A stretch of 64,000 bases of DNA, taken from NCBI RefSeq assembly GCF_013425525.1, contig NZ_JACCKA010000060.1, positions 1 to 64,000 of the forward strand, in the 5' to 3' direction. Made by a program: the position numbers and the translations under genes. Origin of the DNA: Luteimonas salinisoli (GTDB lineage Bacteria > Pseudomonadota > Gammaproteobacteria > Xanthomonadales > Xanthomonadaceae). Positions 1 to 9,305 of this stretch are shown piece by piece. Every line of letters begins with the position of its first letter. Position 1 is the first letter of the stretch. The notes beneath the pieces are model-generated. The model was not told the DNA's origin. It searched no databases and was given only the letters and a program-made list of their open reading frames with translations.

Positions 1-1666
1 CGTCCGCTCCGGTCTCGCGCAGGGCGCGCAGCAGCGATCGGTTCTCCGGATCGAGTTCGCGCGCCTTCTCGAAATACTCGCGGGCCTCGTCGCGGCGCCC
101 CATCGCCCACAGCACCTCGCCGATGTGCGCGCCGATCTCCGGGTCCTTCATCATCCGCCAGGCGCGCTGCAGCTCGGCCAGCGCCTCCTGGTGGCGGCCG
201 AGCCGGTACAGCACCCAGCCGTAGCTGTCGATGATGGCGGCGTTGTCCGGCTCGGCGACCCGCGCGCGGTCGATCAGCTCCAGCGCCTCGGCGTAGCGCG
301 TGGTGCGGTCGGCCAGGGTGTAGCCGAGCGCGTTGAGCGCGGCGACGTTCTCGGGTTCGGCCACCAGGATGCGGCGCAGGTCGGCCTCGGCCCGCGGAAT
401 GTCGTCGCGGCGCTCCCACATCAGCGCGCGCGCGTACAGCAGTCCACCTTCGTCCGGATGCGCGGCCAGGCCGCGCGCGTAGGTCTCGCGCTCGCCCTCG
501 GCATCGTCGTCGTCGGCACGCAGTTCCGCCTCCATCAGATAGGCGTCGCGGCGCAGGACCTCGTCGACGTCGGCGTCGGTCTGCAGCGCGCGCAACGCCG
601 CGTAGGCCTCCTCGGTGCGCTCCAGGTCGTGCAGCACCTTGGTGGCGCGAAGGCGTGCGACCTGGCGCTGCGGACCGCCGGGAACGCTGCGGTACCACTC
701 GAGGGCATCGTCGTGGCGTTCGAGGTACTCGGCGATCTGCCCCAGCAGCAGGCGCCCCCCGGGATCGGGCTGCCCGGCGCTGCCGCGCAGTTCCTCGTAG
801 ACCTCGCCGAGTCCCTCGCGGTCCTCGGCCTTGACCAGCAGCGTGGCGCGCAGGCCATAGCTGCGCTCGTCCTGCGGCCCCAGCGTCATCACCCTTGCGG
901 ACGCGGCGGGATCCCCCAGGCTGTCGTACTCGGCGGCGATGGCCAGGCGCAGCTCCGGCGAGACCAGCGCCTGGCGCTCGATCGCCGCCAGCGCGGCACG
1001 TGCGCCGTCGTCGTCGCCGGCCTCGCGCAGCTGGCTGGCGCGCAGCAGCGCCACCCGCGGCTCGTCGGGGAACCGCTCCACCACTTCGGCGACGATGCTT
1101 TCGGCCAGCCTCGGCTCGCCGAAGCGCTGCGCCAGCCCGCCGAACGCCAGCCAGGCCTGCAGCTGGTCGGGGATCGCTCCCGACGCCACCAGCCGTCCCA
1201 GCACCTTGGCAGACGCGTCGGGGTCGCGGGTGCCGCTGCCCAGCGCCGCCAGGGCATGGCGCCAGCCGTCCGGATCGGGGTCGCGCAGCAGCTGCTCGAG
1301 TTCCCTGCGCGCGGCACGTTCGCGGCCGCCGCGCAACAGCCAGGTGGCCTGCGCCGAGCGCATCGCCAGGGAGTCGGGCGCGTACCGCTTCCATAGCCGG
1401 ATCGCCGCCCCCGCCAGCTCGTCGTCGTTGGCCAGCAGGGCGATGCGCGCGGCACGTTCGGCCAGTGCCGGATCGCCGTCGGCGGCGCGCGCGGCACGCA
1501 GGTACCAGTCGGCGGCCTCGCCCAACCGCCCCGCCTGCAGCGCGTACTCGCCGGACAGGGTGGCCGCGAGCACGTCGTCCTGCCCGCCGGCATCGGGGGC
1601 GACGGATGCGGCCGGGACCGGCAGCGCCAGCAGTACGGCGAGCAGCGCGAAAAGCGGTCCGGCCAT
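1..1666 (-). CDS. Exported tetratricopeptide-repeat protein, C-terminus beyond the window
   Basis: The reading frame opens at the ATG on 1666-1664 and stays open to the window edge, so about 555 codons are visible and the stop is missing. The N-terminus (MAGPLFALLAVLLALPVPAA) is a typical Sec signal peptide. The rest is alpha-helical TPR-like repeats with Ala/Leu/Gly/Tyr spacing, clearest near the end (ALNALGYTLADR, IDSYGWVLYRLGRHQEAL, IGEVLWAMGRRDEAREY). TPR proteins of this type are periplasmic scaffolds. In Xanthomonas relatives such a gene lies divergent from hemA and is followed by lolB, but I cannot see what follows here. The specific role is unknown. Confidence 0.85.
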   Translation of the reverse strand, partial: MAGPLFALLAVLLALPVPAASVAPDAGGQDDVLAATLSGEYALQAGRLGEAADWYLRAARAADGDPALAERAARIALLANDDELAGAAIRLWKRYAPDSLAMRSAQATWLLRGGRERAARRELEQLLRDPDPDGWRHALAALGSGTRDPDASAKVLGRLVASGAIPDQLQAWLAFGGLAQRFGEPRLAESIVAEVVERFPDEPRVALLRASQLREAGDDDGARAALAAIERQALVSPELRLAIAAEYDSLGDPAASARVMTLGPQDERSYGLRATLLVKAEDREGLGEVYEELRGSAGQPDPGGRLLLGQIAEYLERHDDALEWYRSVPGGPQRQVARLRATKVLHDLERTEEAYAALRALQTDADVDEVLRRDAYLMEAELRADDDDAEGERETYARGLAAHPDEGGLLYARALMWERRDDIPRAEADLRRILVAEPENVAALNALGYTLADRTTRYAEALELIDRARVAEPDNAAIIDSYGWVLYRLGRHQEALAELQRAWRMMKDPEIGAHIGEVLWAMGRRDEAREYFEKARELDPENRSLLRALRETGAD

Positions 1667-1779
1667 GGCCGAACCACGGGAGAGGAGTGAAATTGCGGGC
1701 ATCGGAAGCGGCCGGGCCGTAAAATGGGCGATCGACAGCAAGCTTATCGCAAGCACCTGAACGGACGACGCCCGCCGTC

Positions 1780-3078
1780 ATGAGTATTTTCGCCCTCGGC
1801 ATCAACCACCAGAGCGCGCCGGTCGCCCTGCGCGAGCGGGTGGCGTTCGCGGAAAGCGCGCTGCCGCAGGCGCTGGCGGCGGTGCGCGCGCTGCCGCAGG
1901 TGCGCGAGGCGGTACTGCTGTCCACCTGCAACCGCACCGAGCTCTACGCGGTGGCCGACGACGACGGCGCCGCCATGGCCGACTGGCTCGCCACCCATCC
2001 CGGGAGCGAGGGCCGCCCGGGCTCGGGCCAGGACCTGCACGCCTATCTGTACCGCCACCGCGACCGCGACGCGGTGCGGCACCTGTTCCGCGTCTCCACG
2101 GGTCTGGACTCGCTGGTGCTGGGAGAACCGCAGATCCTCGGCCAGGTGAAGCAGGCCTGGACCGCGGCGCGCGGCGCCGGCGCCCTCGGCAGCCAGCTCG
2201 ACCGGCTGTTCCAGCACGCCTTCGTCACCGCCAAGCGCGTGCGCAGCGAGACCCGCATCGGCAACAGCCCGGTCTCGGTGGCCTCGGTGGCGGTGCGCCT
2301 GGCGCAGGACTCGTTCACCCGGCTGGAAGACGCCACGGTGCTGCTGATCGGCGCCGGCGAGACCATCGAGCTGGCCGCGCGCCATCTGGTCCGGGCCGAC
2401 GTGAAACGCCTGCTGGTGGCCAACCGCACCCTGGCCCACGCCCAGGACCTGGCTTCGCGCCATGGCGGCGTGGCGTTGCCGCTGGAGGAGCTCGGCCGCC
2501 ACCTGTCGCAGTCCGACGTGGTGTTCTCGGCCACCGCCAGCCGCGAGCCGGTCCTGCATCGCAGCCAGGTCGAGGCCGCGCTGCTGGCGCGCCGCCACCG
2601 GCCGATGCTGCTGCTGGACCTTGCGGTGCCGCGGGACATCGCCGCGGACGTGGCGGAGCTGCGCGACGCGTACCTCTATACCGTCGACGATCTCGAGCGC
2701 TCGGTCGAGGACAACCGCCGCAGCCGCCGAGAGGCCGCCGACGCGGCCGAGGCGATCATCGAACTGCAGGTCGCGCGCTACGCCGAATCCCTCGCTTCCG
2801 GCCCGCTGAACGAACCGCTGCGGCGCCTGCGCGCCCACGGCGACGCGGCGCGCGCCGAGGCGCTGGCAAGGGCGCGACAGCAGTTGGCCACCGGCCGCGA
2901 CCCGGAAGAAGTGATGGAACTGCTCGCCCATACCCTGACCAATCGACTCCTGCACGCGCCGACCGCGGCGGTGCGGGAGGCCGCCGCCAGCGGCAACCTG
3001 GAACTCGCGCAGGCCCTGGAGCGGGCGTTGCGCCAGGCCGACGACACCCGACGCGATGCTGCCGACCCTGCGCCGTAA
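1780..3078 (+). CDS. hemA: Glutamyl-tRNA reductase
   Basis: Reduces glutamyl-tRNA(Glu) to glutamate-1-semialdehyde with NADPH, the first committed step of C5-pathway tetrapyrrole synthesis in the cytosol. The 432-residue length is normal for the family. The N-terminal domain begins [20 protein letters not shown], and the catalytic Cys50 sits in [12 protein letters not shown]. The Rossmann NADPH-binding loop ([16 protein letters not shown]) starts near residue 188, and a C-terminal helical dimerisation domain follows. The gene is divergent from the TPR gene and overlaps prfA by 23 bp, so the two are almost certainly co-transcribed, an arrangement common in proteobacteria. Confidence 0.97.
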   Translation: MSIFALGINHQSAPVALRERVAFAESALPQALAAVRALPQVREAVLLSTCNRTELYAVADDDGAAMADWLATHPGSEGRPGSGQDLHAYLYRHRDRDAVRHLFRVSTGLDSLVLGEPQILGQVKQAWTAARGAGALGSQLDRLFQHAFVTAKRVRSETRIGNSPVSVASVAVRLAQDSFTRLEDATVLLIGAGETIELAARHLVRADVKRLLVANRTLAHAQDLASRHGGVALPLEELGRHLSQSDVVFSATASREPVLHRSQVEAALLARRHRPMLLLDLAVPRDIAADVAELRDAYLYTVDDLERSVEDNRRSRREAADAAEAIIELQVARYAESLASGPLNEPLRRLRAHGDAARAEALARARQQLATGRDPEEVMELLAHTLTNRLLHAPTAAVREAAASGNLELAQALERALRQADDTRRDAADPAP

Positions 3079-4147
3079 GCTCGAGGCGCTGGCGGAGCGC
3101 CGCGAGGAACTGGAGCGGCTGCTGGCCGACCCGGACATCGCCGGCGACCAGGGGCGCTTCCGCGCCTGTTCGCGGGAGTTCGCGCAGCTCGAGCCGCTGG
3201 CCGCCGCGCTGGCCGACGAGGCCCGCGCCCGCGCCGACTTGGCCGCCGCCGAGGCGATGCGCGGCGATCCGGAGCTGGGCGAACTGGCGGAGGAGGAGAT
3301 CTCCGCGACGCAGGAACGCCTGGAGAATCTGGAAGCCGCGCTGATGGCGATGCTGGTGCCGAAGGACGCGCGCGACGAGGGCGGCCTGTATCTGGAGATC
3401 CGCGCCGGCACCGGCGGCGACGAGGCGGCGATCTTCGCCGGCGACCTGCTGCGCATGTACATGCGCTACGCCGAGCGCCGGGGCTGGCGCGTGGAGGTCG
3501 AATCCGCGAGCCCGGGGGAGCACGGCGGATTCCGCGAGGTGATCGCCCGCGTCGATGGCCAGGGGGCCTATGCGCGGCTGAAGTTCGAGTCCGGGACGCA
3601 TCGCGTGCAGCGGGTGCCGGCGACCGAGTCGCAGGGCCGCATCCATACCTCGGCGGCGACGGTGGCGATCATCCCGGTGGCCGAGGAGGCGGAGCCGGTG
3701 GAGATCAATCCGGCGGACCTGAAAGTGGACACCTTCCGTTCGTCCGGCGCGGGGGGACAGCATGTCAACAAGACCGATTCGGCGATCCGCATCACCCACG
3801 CGCCGAGCGGGATCGTGGTGGAGTCGCAGACCGAGCGGTCGCAGCACGCCAATCGCGACAAGGCGATGACGCGGCTCAAGGCGATGCTGGTCGAAGCCGA
3901 GGCCGAGAAGCGCGCCGCCGCCACCGCGCAGAGCCGCAAGCTGCAGGTGGGCAGCGGCGACCGCAGCCAGCGCATCCGCACCTATAACTATCCACAGGGC
4001 CGGATCACCGACCACCGCGTCGAGGGCCTGACGCTCTACGATCTGCCCAATGTGCTCGAAGGCGCGCTGGATCCGCTGATCGAGCGCCTCGGCCAGGAGC
4101 ACCAGGCCGAGGAGCTCGCGCGCCTAGCGGACGGCAGCGCCGGGTAG
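3056..4147 (+). CDS. prfA: Peptide chain release factor 1
   Basis: Recognises UAA and UAG stop codons and triggers peptidyl-tRNA hydrolysis on the ribosome. The 363 residues include the codon-reading PAT tripeptide at 188-190 and the GGQ catalytic loop at 233-235 ([16 protein letters not shown]), both at the positions expected for RF1 and not RF2. The start at 3056 lies inside the end of hemA, in another frame. The GGQ glutamine is the expected substrate of PrmC, encoded here at 44775-45626. No terminator is obvious directly after the stop; a repeat-rich non-coding stretch follows. Confidence 0.97.
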   Translation: MLPTLRRKLEALAERREELERLLADPDIAGDQGRFRACSREFAQLEPLAAALADEARARADLAAAEAMRGDPELGELAEEEISATQERLENLEAALMAMLVPKDARDEGGLYLEIRAGTGGDEAAIFAGDLLRMYMRYAERRGWRVEVESASPGEHGGFREVIARVDGQGAYARLKFESGTHRVQRVPATESQGRIHTSAATVAIIPVAEEAEPVEINPADLKVDTFRSSGAGGQHVNKTDSAIRITHAPSGIVVESQTERSQHANRDKAMTRLKAMLVEAEAEKRAAATAQSRKLQVGSGDRSQRIRTYNYPQGRITDHRVEGLTLYDLPNVLEGALDPLIERLGQEHQAEELARLADGSAG

Positions 4148-4892
4148 TCCAGTGCGGCGGGCTTGACCGTCGCCGCGCCCGGCAGCCCCAGCGGCGATCC
4201 ATCACCGCCGCCACGGGGCGGCGCTAGTGAGTAGCCGCTTTGGGCAGATGCTCCTTGGAGAAGCGCCTTCGGTTGGCCGCGCGGGGCGGGAGCCGCGCCG
4301 GGGGTGTTGCTCCGCCGTTCGGTCCGGCCGCGCCAGGCAGCCCCATCCGCTGCGGGGATCCATCACCGTCGCCACGGTTCTGCGCCAATGAATAGCCGCG
4401 TCTGCCAGCTGGTTCTTTGGAAGAGCGCCTTCGGTTGGCTGCGCGGGGCGTGAGCCGCACCGGGGGTCTTGCTCCGCCCTTCGGTCCGGCCATCCATGGC
4501 CGGACTCAGGGCCGCTGCACATCCATGTGCAGCTCTCCGCAACACCCCCGGCGCGACTCCCGCTGAGACGTTGGTTGGCTTCGGGGAAATGGGCTGCCGG
4601 AGATCCGAAAGCGAATGACCGGTGCGGCGGCGAGTCGGGCCAGGGATGGCCCGACCGAGCCGCGGAGCATTCCCCGGCCCGTGCGCCGCTGGCTCCGGAG
4701 ACTACGAACCAACCTGCTGTTCGAGCCGGGAAGCGAAGAACGACTTCCGCTTGCCATGCATCGATTTTTGCGAGCATGCGACCTTCGCAAGCATCCGTGC
4801 TTCAACGGATGTGCCGCCGCAAAAGTCGGAACGGGTGACAAGGGTGGCGCCCGCGAGCGACGATGCTGGCCCTTTCCGACGAAGGACCGCGC
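4148..4892. other. Non-coding repeat-rich interval after prfA
   Basis: No convincing gene lies in these 745 bp; the open frames here are by-products of GC-rich sequence. Besides the tandem repeat listed separately, I see two perfect 9-bp stem-loops: 4514-4522 with 4525-4533 (GCTGCACAT/ATGTGCAGC, 2-nt loop) and 4634-4642 with 4647-4655 (GTCGGGCCA/TGGCCCGAC, 4-nt loop). A weaker hairpin lies around 4790-4815. The mix of repeats and stem-loops resembles dispersed intergenic repeat elements of Xanthomonadaceae genomes. That assignment is from memory and has not been searched. Confidence 0.6.
4168..4491. repeat. Two tandem imperfect copies of a 162-bp unit
   Basis: Copy 1 (about 4168-4329) and copy 2 (about 4330-4491) align with a period near 162 bp. 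Shared blocks include ATCCATCACCG (4198 and 4359), GCGCCTTCGGTTGG (4263 and 4425) and TTCGGTCCGGCC at both ends. The copies differ by many substitutions, so the duplication is not recent. The unit has no conserved open frame and no transposase. It may be a local expansion of a dispersed intergenic element. Confidence 0.75.
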
Positions 4893-5354
4893 ATGACCGT
4901 CTCCGTCCGCCGCGCCACGCTGGAAGACCTCGACGCCCTGGTGCCGCTGTTCGACGGCTACCGGACGTTCTATTCCCAGCCCGCCGACCCGGGCCTGGCC
5001 CGCGAATTCCTGCGGCAGCGCCTGCAGCGCGGGGAGTCGGCGGTGTTGCTCGCCGAACGCACAGGCAAGGCCGCCGGCTTCACCCAGCTCTACCCGATGT
5101 TCTCCTCGGTACGTGCGGCGCGGACCTGGGTGCTCAACGATCTCTTCGTCGACCCCGCGCTCCGCGGCGGCGGCGTCGGGCGGGCCCTGCTGGCGGCGGC
5201 CGCCGCGTTCGGTCGCGAGCAGGGCGCGCTGCGCCTGGAACTGGAAACCACCCCCGACAACCAGGCCGCCCAAGCCCTGTACCGCGCCAGCGGCTGGCAG
5301 CCCTTCCAGGAGACCCTGCGCTTCCACCTGCCGCTGGCGCCCGCACCGGCATGA
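4893..5354 (+). CDS. GNAT-family N-acetyltransferase
   Basis: A 153-residue single-domain acetyl-CoA-dependent acetyltransferase. It begins MTVSVRRATLEDLDALVPLF and carries the GNAT core: the strand and beta-bulge WVLNDLFVDPALRGGGVGRAL (about 92-112, read in two parts), whose R-G-G-G-V-G-R loop binds the CoA pyrophosphate, and the C-terminal NQAAQALYRASGW helix. I start at 4893 because GAAGGA lies 7 nt upstream; an in-frame ATG at 4863 would add ten residues. The stop overlaps the next start (ATGA, 5351-5354), so it is translationally coupled to the glycosyltransferase-like gene. The substrate is unknown. Confidence 0.88.
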   Translation: MTVSVRRATLEDLDALVPLFDGYRTFYSQPADPGLAREFLRQRLQRGESAVLLAERTGKAAGFTQLYPMFSSVRAARTWVLNDLFVDPALRGGGVGRALLAAAAAFGREQGALRLELETTPDNQAAQALYRASGWQPFQETLRFHLPLAPAPA

Positions 5355-7060
5355 GCGCCACGCCGGAGGATCCGCTCGTCCGGGCGCGGCTCGGCGTGCA
5401 GCGACAGCCCGGCGACGCCATGGCCTGGATCGTGCTGTCCGATGCCGAGCTCGAGGCCGGCGATGCCCGCCGCGGCGGCGGCGCCGCGCAGCGCGCGCTG
5501 CAGCTGGCCCCGGGGCACCCCGAGGCGCTGGCGCGGCTGGGCCGCGCGCTGTGGATGCTGGGCCGGCATGCCGACGCCGCGGACAACCTCCGCGCCGCCG
5601 CGCGGCGGGCGCCGCAGCACGCCGGGATCGCCGTGTGGCTGGGTCATGTGCTCGAGGATGCCCGGGATCCGGAGGGCGCCAACGATGCCTACGCCAAAGC
5701 CCACGCGCTGGCCCCGGACCATCCGCTGATCGCCGCCCATCTGCTGGCCTGGCGCCGACGCCTGTGCGACTGGCGCGATCTCGACCGGCTGTCGCGCCAG
5801 GTGCGCGATGCGGTCCGCGCCGGCCATGGCGCGATCGAGCCGTTCGCCTTCCTCAGCGAGGACGCCGGCGCCGACGAGCAGCTGGTCTGTGCGCGGCTGC
5901 GTGCACGCGCGATCGCTGCGCGGGTGCGCCCGCTGCCGCCGGCCCCGCCGCCCGTGCCCGGCCCGCTGCGCGTCGGCTTCCTGTCCAACGGGTTCGGCGC
6001 GCACCCGACCGGGCTGCTCACCGCCGCGTTCTTCGAGGCGCTGGGGGCGCGTCGCGAGGTCGAACCGCACCTCTTCGCCCTCGACGCCGACGACGGCAGT
6101 GCGATCCGCGAACGGCTGCGGCAGGCGGCGCACCGGCTGCACGACGTGTCCGGCCAGGCCCACGGCGCGATCGCCCGGTGCATCCGCGCGGCCGGCATCG
6201 AGGTACTGTTCGATCTGCGCGGCTGGGGCGGCGGCGGCCGGCCCGAAGTGCTGGCGATGCGGCCGGCGCCGGTACAGGTGAACTGGCTTGCGTATCCGGG
6301 CACCTCCGGCGCGCCCTGGATCGACTACGTCCTCGCCGATCGCACCGTGCTGCCGGAGACGCTGGCGCCGCATTTCTCCGAGGCCGTCGCCTGGCTGCCG
6401 CGCTGCTTCCAGCCGTCGGACATCCGGCGCGAGATCCCGATGCCGCCGTCGCGCGCCGAGTGCGGGCTGCCCGCGGAGGGCACCGTGTTCTGCTGCTTCA
6501 ACAACAGCTACAAGCTCAACCCGGCCTCGTTCGCGCGGCTGCTGGCGGTGCTTCGGGACGTGCCGGGAAGCGTGCTGTGGCTGCTGTCCGGTCCGGGACG
6601 GGCCGACGATCGCCTGCGCGAGGCTGCGACCGGCGCCGGCATCGATGCCCGGCGGCTGGTGTTCATGGCCAAACAGCCGCAGGCCGCCTATCTCGCCCGC
6701 CTGCAGGTGGCCGACCTGTTCCTGGACTGCAATCCCTACAACGCGCACACCACCGCCTCCGATGCGCTGTGGGCCGGCTGCCCGGTCCTCACCCGTCCCG
6801 GCGACACCTTCGCCGCGCGCGTCGCCGCCAGCCTCAATCATCATCTCGGCATGGCCCCCCTCAACGTCGGCGACGACGCGGCGTTCTTGGCGCTGGCGTC
6901 GACACTGGGCAACGACACCGCGCGGCTCACCGCCCTGCGCCGCGAGGTGGAAACGCGGCGCAACCGTTCCGGGCTGTTCGACATGGACGGCTTCGCACAA
7001 GACTTCGTCCGGCTCGTCGAGGCGATGGTCGCGCGGTCGTCGCTTCAATCCAAAGCCTGA
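5351..7060 (+). CDS. TPR/O-GlcNAc transferase-like (SPINDLY-type, GT41) protein
   Basis: 569 residues. Roughly residues 20-130 form TPR-like helices (AWIVLSDAELEAGDARRG, LGRALWMLGRHADAADNL). Residues 205-560 match the GT41 catalytic region of O-GlcNAc/O-fucose transferases: LRVGFLSNGFGAHPTG with the conserved His218, VNWLAYPGTSGAPWIDYVLA, CCFNNSYKLNPASFARLL and YNAHTTASDALWAGCPVLT for nucleotide-sugar binding. GT41 enzymes glycosylate Ser/Thr of proteins; bacterial targets are often adhesins or flagellar proteins, and none is evident nearby. The frame stays open upstream to 4622, but the ATG at 5351, overlapping the GNAT stop, is the sensible start. Confidence 0.85.
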   Translation: MSATPEDPLVRARLGVQRQPGDAMAWIVLSDAELEAGDARRGGGAAQRALQLAPGHPEALARLGRALWMLGRHADAADNLRAAARRAPQHAGIAVWLGHVLEDARDPEGANDAYAKAHALAPDHPLIAAHLLAWRRRLCDWRDLDRLSRQVRDAVRAGHGAIEPFAFLSEDAGADEQLVCARLRARAIAARVRPLPPAPPPVPGPLRVGFLSNGFGAHPTGLLTAAFFEALGARREVEPHLFALDADDGSAIRERLRQAAHRLHDVSGQAHGAIARCIRAAGIEVLFDLRGWGGGGRPEVLAMRPAPVQVNWLAYPGTSGAPWIDYVLADRTVLPETLAPHFSEAVAWLPRCFQPSDIRREIPMPPSRAECGLPAEGTVFCCFNNSYKLNPASFARLLAVLRDVPGSVLWLLSGPGRADDRLREAATGAGIDARRLVFMAKQPQAAYLARLQVADLFLDCNPYNAHTTASDALWAGCPVLTRPGDTFAARVAASLNHHLGMAPLNVGDDAAFLALASTLGNDTARLTALRREVETRRNRSGLFDMDGFAQDFVRLVEAMVARSSLQSKA

Positions 7061-7158
7061 TGTTTCTTTCGCATTCCACTCAGCCCTGACCCGGTCGGTT
7101 CTCCAGAACGCGATGCTTTCCAGAGATTTCGCGCTTGCCTCCAGCTGGTCCTGACCGG

Positions 7159-8565
7159 CTACAGATCGGTCAGGATCCGGGACCCTTGCGGCGTGTAGAG
7201 CCACACAGGAGGCGTGGAAGTGTCGCCTTGCTGCTTAGGTGGATTGGGATAGAACTCCGAGACGATCGACTTCGTCTCGGTTAGGACACGCGCGTTATTG
7301 TGAACTGCGACGGTACCCATCGGCTCGCCGTTAGGTCGCTTTTTCGAAGGGTTGGACCAGCGATTCAGTCTAGGGCAACCGACTGCACAGTTCCCGTTGG
7401 CCATGATGGTGCTCCACCCCGGGTTGCCCGCTTGGGTATCCCGACGATAACCATGGCCGTAGGGGTAGGGTGAAGGCATAGCGACATTCTCAGGGTTGTG
7501 GTTTGCACCCATCAAGTGACCAAGTTCGTGAGCGAGCGTACCCTGGCCAAGACAGCCCCTTCTCACGACAAGCAATGCAGTTGCCTTCGTAGACCCGATC
7601 TGCTGCACGCCGCCACATTCCCATGTGTTCTTTCCAGCAACCACCATTGCGAGCACGTCCGCGTATTGGTCGTCGCGCGCACGATGCGCCAACCAGAGCG
7701 GACCAGATGATCCCTGCCGGAGATCACTCAACGTCCGCGCCAAGGAAGTTTCGGCATACGATGGGCGAGCATAAGCTGCAATCTGCAGTTGAGCCATGAC
7801 ATCGCTAGGAAAGAAGCTTGCATTGGCGGCGCTCACTGCAGCCTGAACTTGCTCCAGCAAAACCGCCTGATCGTCACCTTCTGCAGCAGGACTGAAGGCG
7901 ATCGCAATCCGAATCACATGAATTCGTTCGGGCGGAGGCGATGGAGGCCCAATCGGCGGTATCGATGGCTGAAACCATTGATTTATTCTTCCATCGGGCT
8001 CTTCCGCTGGAATCATTCTTATGCTGTTCTCCGGATAAATTACATCGTTGGAACTGTCGTTGAGCCTGGATAGGTCTTGCTTCGTAAGAATCTGGTTGCC
8101 CGACGAGAGGTTATTCAATGAATAAACCAGCTCACCGATTCTGATGGTTCCGTATATTCTTCCGTCTTCGGCGCGGATGAGCTGGACATCACGAAGCCCG
8201 CCATGATCACCCCGACCGGGCGGATCTCCCGGCAACGAGACCTCACCGTGCCAGATCTCACCGAACTGGCTCTCCGGCCCCTGCTCAGCACTTTTCTGGA
8301 TGAGGACGTGAAGATCGTAGAGAAACGCATCGAAACGATCGAAGTTCAGCGCGTTCGGATCGACCTTGATGGGTATCACCCAGTCGATGCTTGAATCGGA
8401 ACGCCGCTGCCGCTCGATCGCGGCTTCATCGGCCTTGCTCAGATGACTGCGCGACGCATACACATCAAGAAATCGCGGGGCCGAATTCACAAGGGGGCCT
8501 TGCGACGCTTGGGCTTCAAAGCTGCACAACAAGAGGAAAATACAGCAGAGGATGCATGTCTTCAT
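7159..8565 (-). CDS. Secreted zinc metalloprotease of the metzincin type
   Basis: 468 residues. A signal peptide (MKTCILCCIFLLLCSFEAQA) precedes a poorly recognisable region with a proline linker near 200-212. The catalytic domain holds the full metzincin signature HELGHLMGANH (His346, Glu347, His350, His356) and a Met-turn (WSTIMAN, Met388), as in reprolysin-like peptidases. The start at 8565 has an AGGAGA ribosome site; an upstream in-frame ATG at 8586 is less likely. Base composition is markedly lower in GC than in the neighbours and codon choice differs, pointing to acquisition by transfer. It stands alone with its own promoter, facing the SPINDLY-like gene. Confidence 0.88.
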   Translation of the reverse strand: MKTCILCCIFLLLCSFEAQASQGPLVNSAPRFLDVYASRSHLSKADEAAIERQRRSDSSIDWVIPIKVDPNALNFDRFDAFLYDLHVLIQKSAEQGPESQFGEIWHGEVSLPGDPPGRGDHGGLRDVQLIRAEDGRIYGTIRIGELVYSLNNLSSGNQILTKQDLSRLNDSSNDVIYPENSIRMIPAEEPDGRINQWFQPSIPPIGPPSPPPERIHVIRIAIAFSPAAEGDDQAVLLEQVQAAVSAANASFFPSDVMAQLQIAAYARPSYAETSLARTLSDLRQGSSGPLWLAHRARDDQYADVLAMVVAGKNTWECGGVQQIGSTKATALLVVRRGCLGQGTLAHELGHLMGANHNPENVAMPSPYPYGHGYRRDTQAGNPGWSTIMANGNCAVGCPRLNRWSNPSKKRPNGEPMGTVAVHNNARVLTETKSIVSEFYPNPPKQQGDTSTPPVWLYTPQGSRILTDL

Positions 8566-8632
8566 GACTCGGCTCTCCTGATACAAGCGTGCCCACTTGG
8601 CGGTTTCGCACGGAATCCAACCGCCGCCCCTG

Positions 8633-8659
8633 ACTATACGAATATAAACTCTCTGTCAA
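8633..8659 (-). promoter_or_regulatory. Probable sigma-70 promoter of the metzincin gene
   Basis: Reading on the minus strand, TTGACA (8659-8654) is followed after 15 bp by TATAGT (8638-8633). The -35 box is a perfect consensus; the spacer is 2 bp shorter than ideal. It sits in an AT-richer stretch about 68 bp before the start codon, leaving a leader of about 60 nt. Confidence 0.5.
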
Positions 8660-8783
8660 GCCGGTACGCGACCTGGAACAAGCCAATGAAATTTTGTCTT
8701 TACGAGGAGCTCCGCCTCGGCCAAGGCGCCATGCGAGCGACGGTCGTGCGAAGATCGCCGGACCGCTGCAACCACCTGACCGC

Positions 8784-9305
8784 ATGACCGCCCGACGCGA
8801 TTTCATCCCGCTTTCGATCTGCGTGCTGACCGTCTCGGACAGCCGCAGCCTGGCCGAGGACGGCTCCGGCGATTACCTCGTAGAATCGCTGGAGGCCGCC
8901 GGCCATAGGCTCGCTGACCGCGCCCTGTTGACCGACGACCGGTACCGGATGCGCGCGAAGGTGTCGCAATGGATCGCCGACGAGAACGTCGACGGCGTGC
9001 TGGTCACCGGCGGCACCGGTTTCACCGGGCGCGATTCCACGCCGGAGGCGCTGCTGCCGCTGCTGGACAAGCAGATGCCGGGCTTCGGCGAACTCTTCCG
9101 CGCGATCTCCTTCGAGGAGATCGGCACCTCGTCGCTGCAGTCGCGTGCCTTCGCCGGGCTGGCCAACGGCACCTTCGTGTTCTGCCTGCCGGGCTCCACC
9201 TCCGCCTGCCGCACCGCGTGGGAGCGCATCGTCCGCGACCAGCTCGATGCCCGGACCCGCCCCTGCAACCTCGCCACGCTGCGCCCGCGCCTGAAGGAGT
9301 CGTGA
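8784..9305 (+). CDS. moaB: Molybdenum cofactor biosynthesis protein B
   Basis: 173 residues of the MoaB/MogA fold, which in most bacteria adenylylates molybdopterin or assists molybdenum insertion. Visible motifs are SICVLTVSDSRSLAEDGSG near the N-terminus, the MPT-binding VLVTGGTGFTGRDSTPEAL around 70-90 and FCLPGSTSACRTAWERI near the C-terminus. The start at 8784 is chosen because upstream in-frame ATGs would add unrelated residues. No other molybdopterin gene is in the window, so the pathway partners must lie elsewhere. The stop overlaps a short ORF that leads into ppk2. Confidence 0.93.
   Translation: MTARRDFIPLSICVLTVSDSRSLAEDGSGDYLVESLEAAGHRLADRALLTDDRYRMRAKVSQWIADENVDGVLVTGGTGFTGRDSTPEALLPLLDKQMPGFGELFRAISFEEIGTSSLQSRAFAGLANGTFVFCLPGSTSACRTAWERIVRDQLDARTRPCNLATLRPRLKES

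Noticed and set aside
125-1396. Long plus-strand frame opposite the TPR gene
   Set aside because: It is the antisense shadow of a high-GC gene. The minus strand has a signal peptide and TPR pattern, while the plus translation is low-complexity.
4202-4777. Minus-strand ORF of 191 codons in the prfA-GNAT gap
   Set aside because: It runs through the 162-bp repeats and hairpins, has repeated Arg/Pro/Ser strings and no domain or ribosome site. Treated as repeat-derived.
4622-5350. Upstream in-frame extension of the SPINDLY-like gene to 4622 (812 residues)
   Set aside because: The added part is Arg/Pro-rich, overlaps the GNAT gene in another frame and has no homologous feature. The ATG at 5351 has the coupling overlap.
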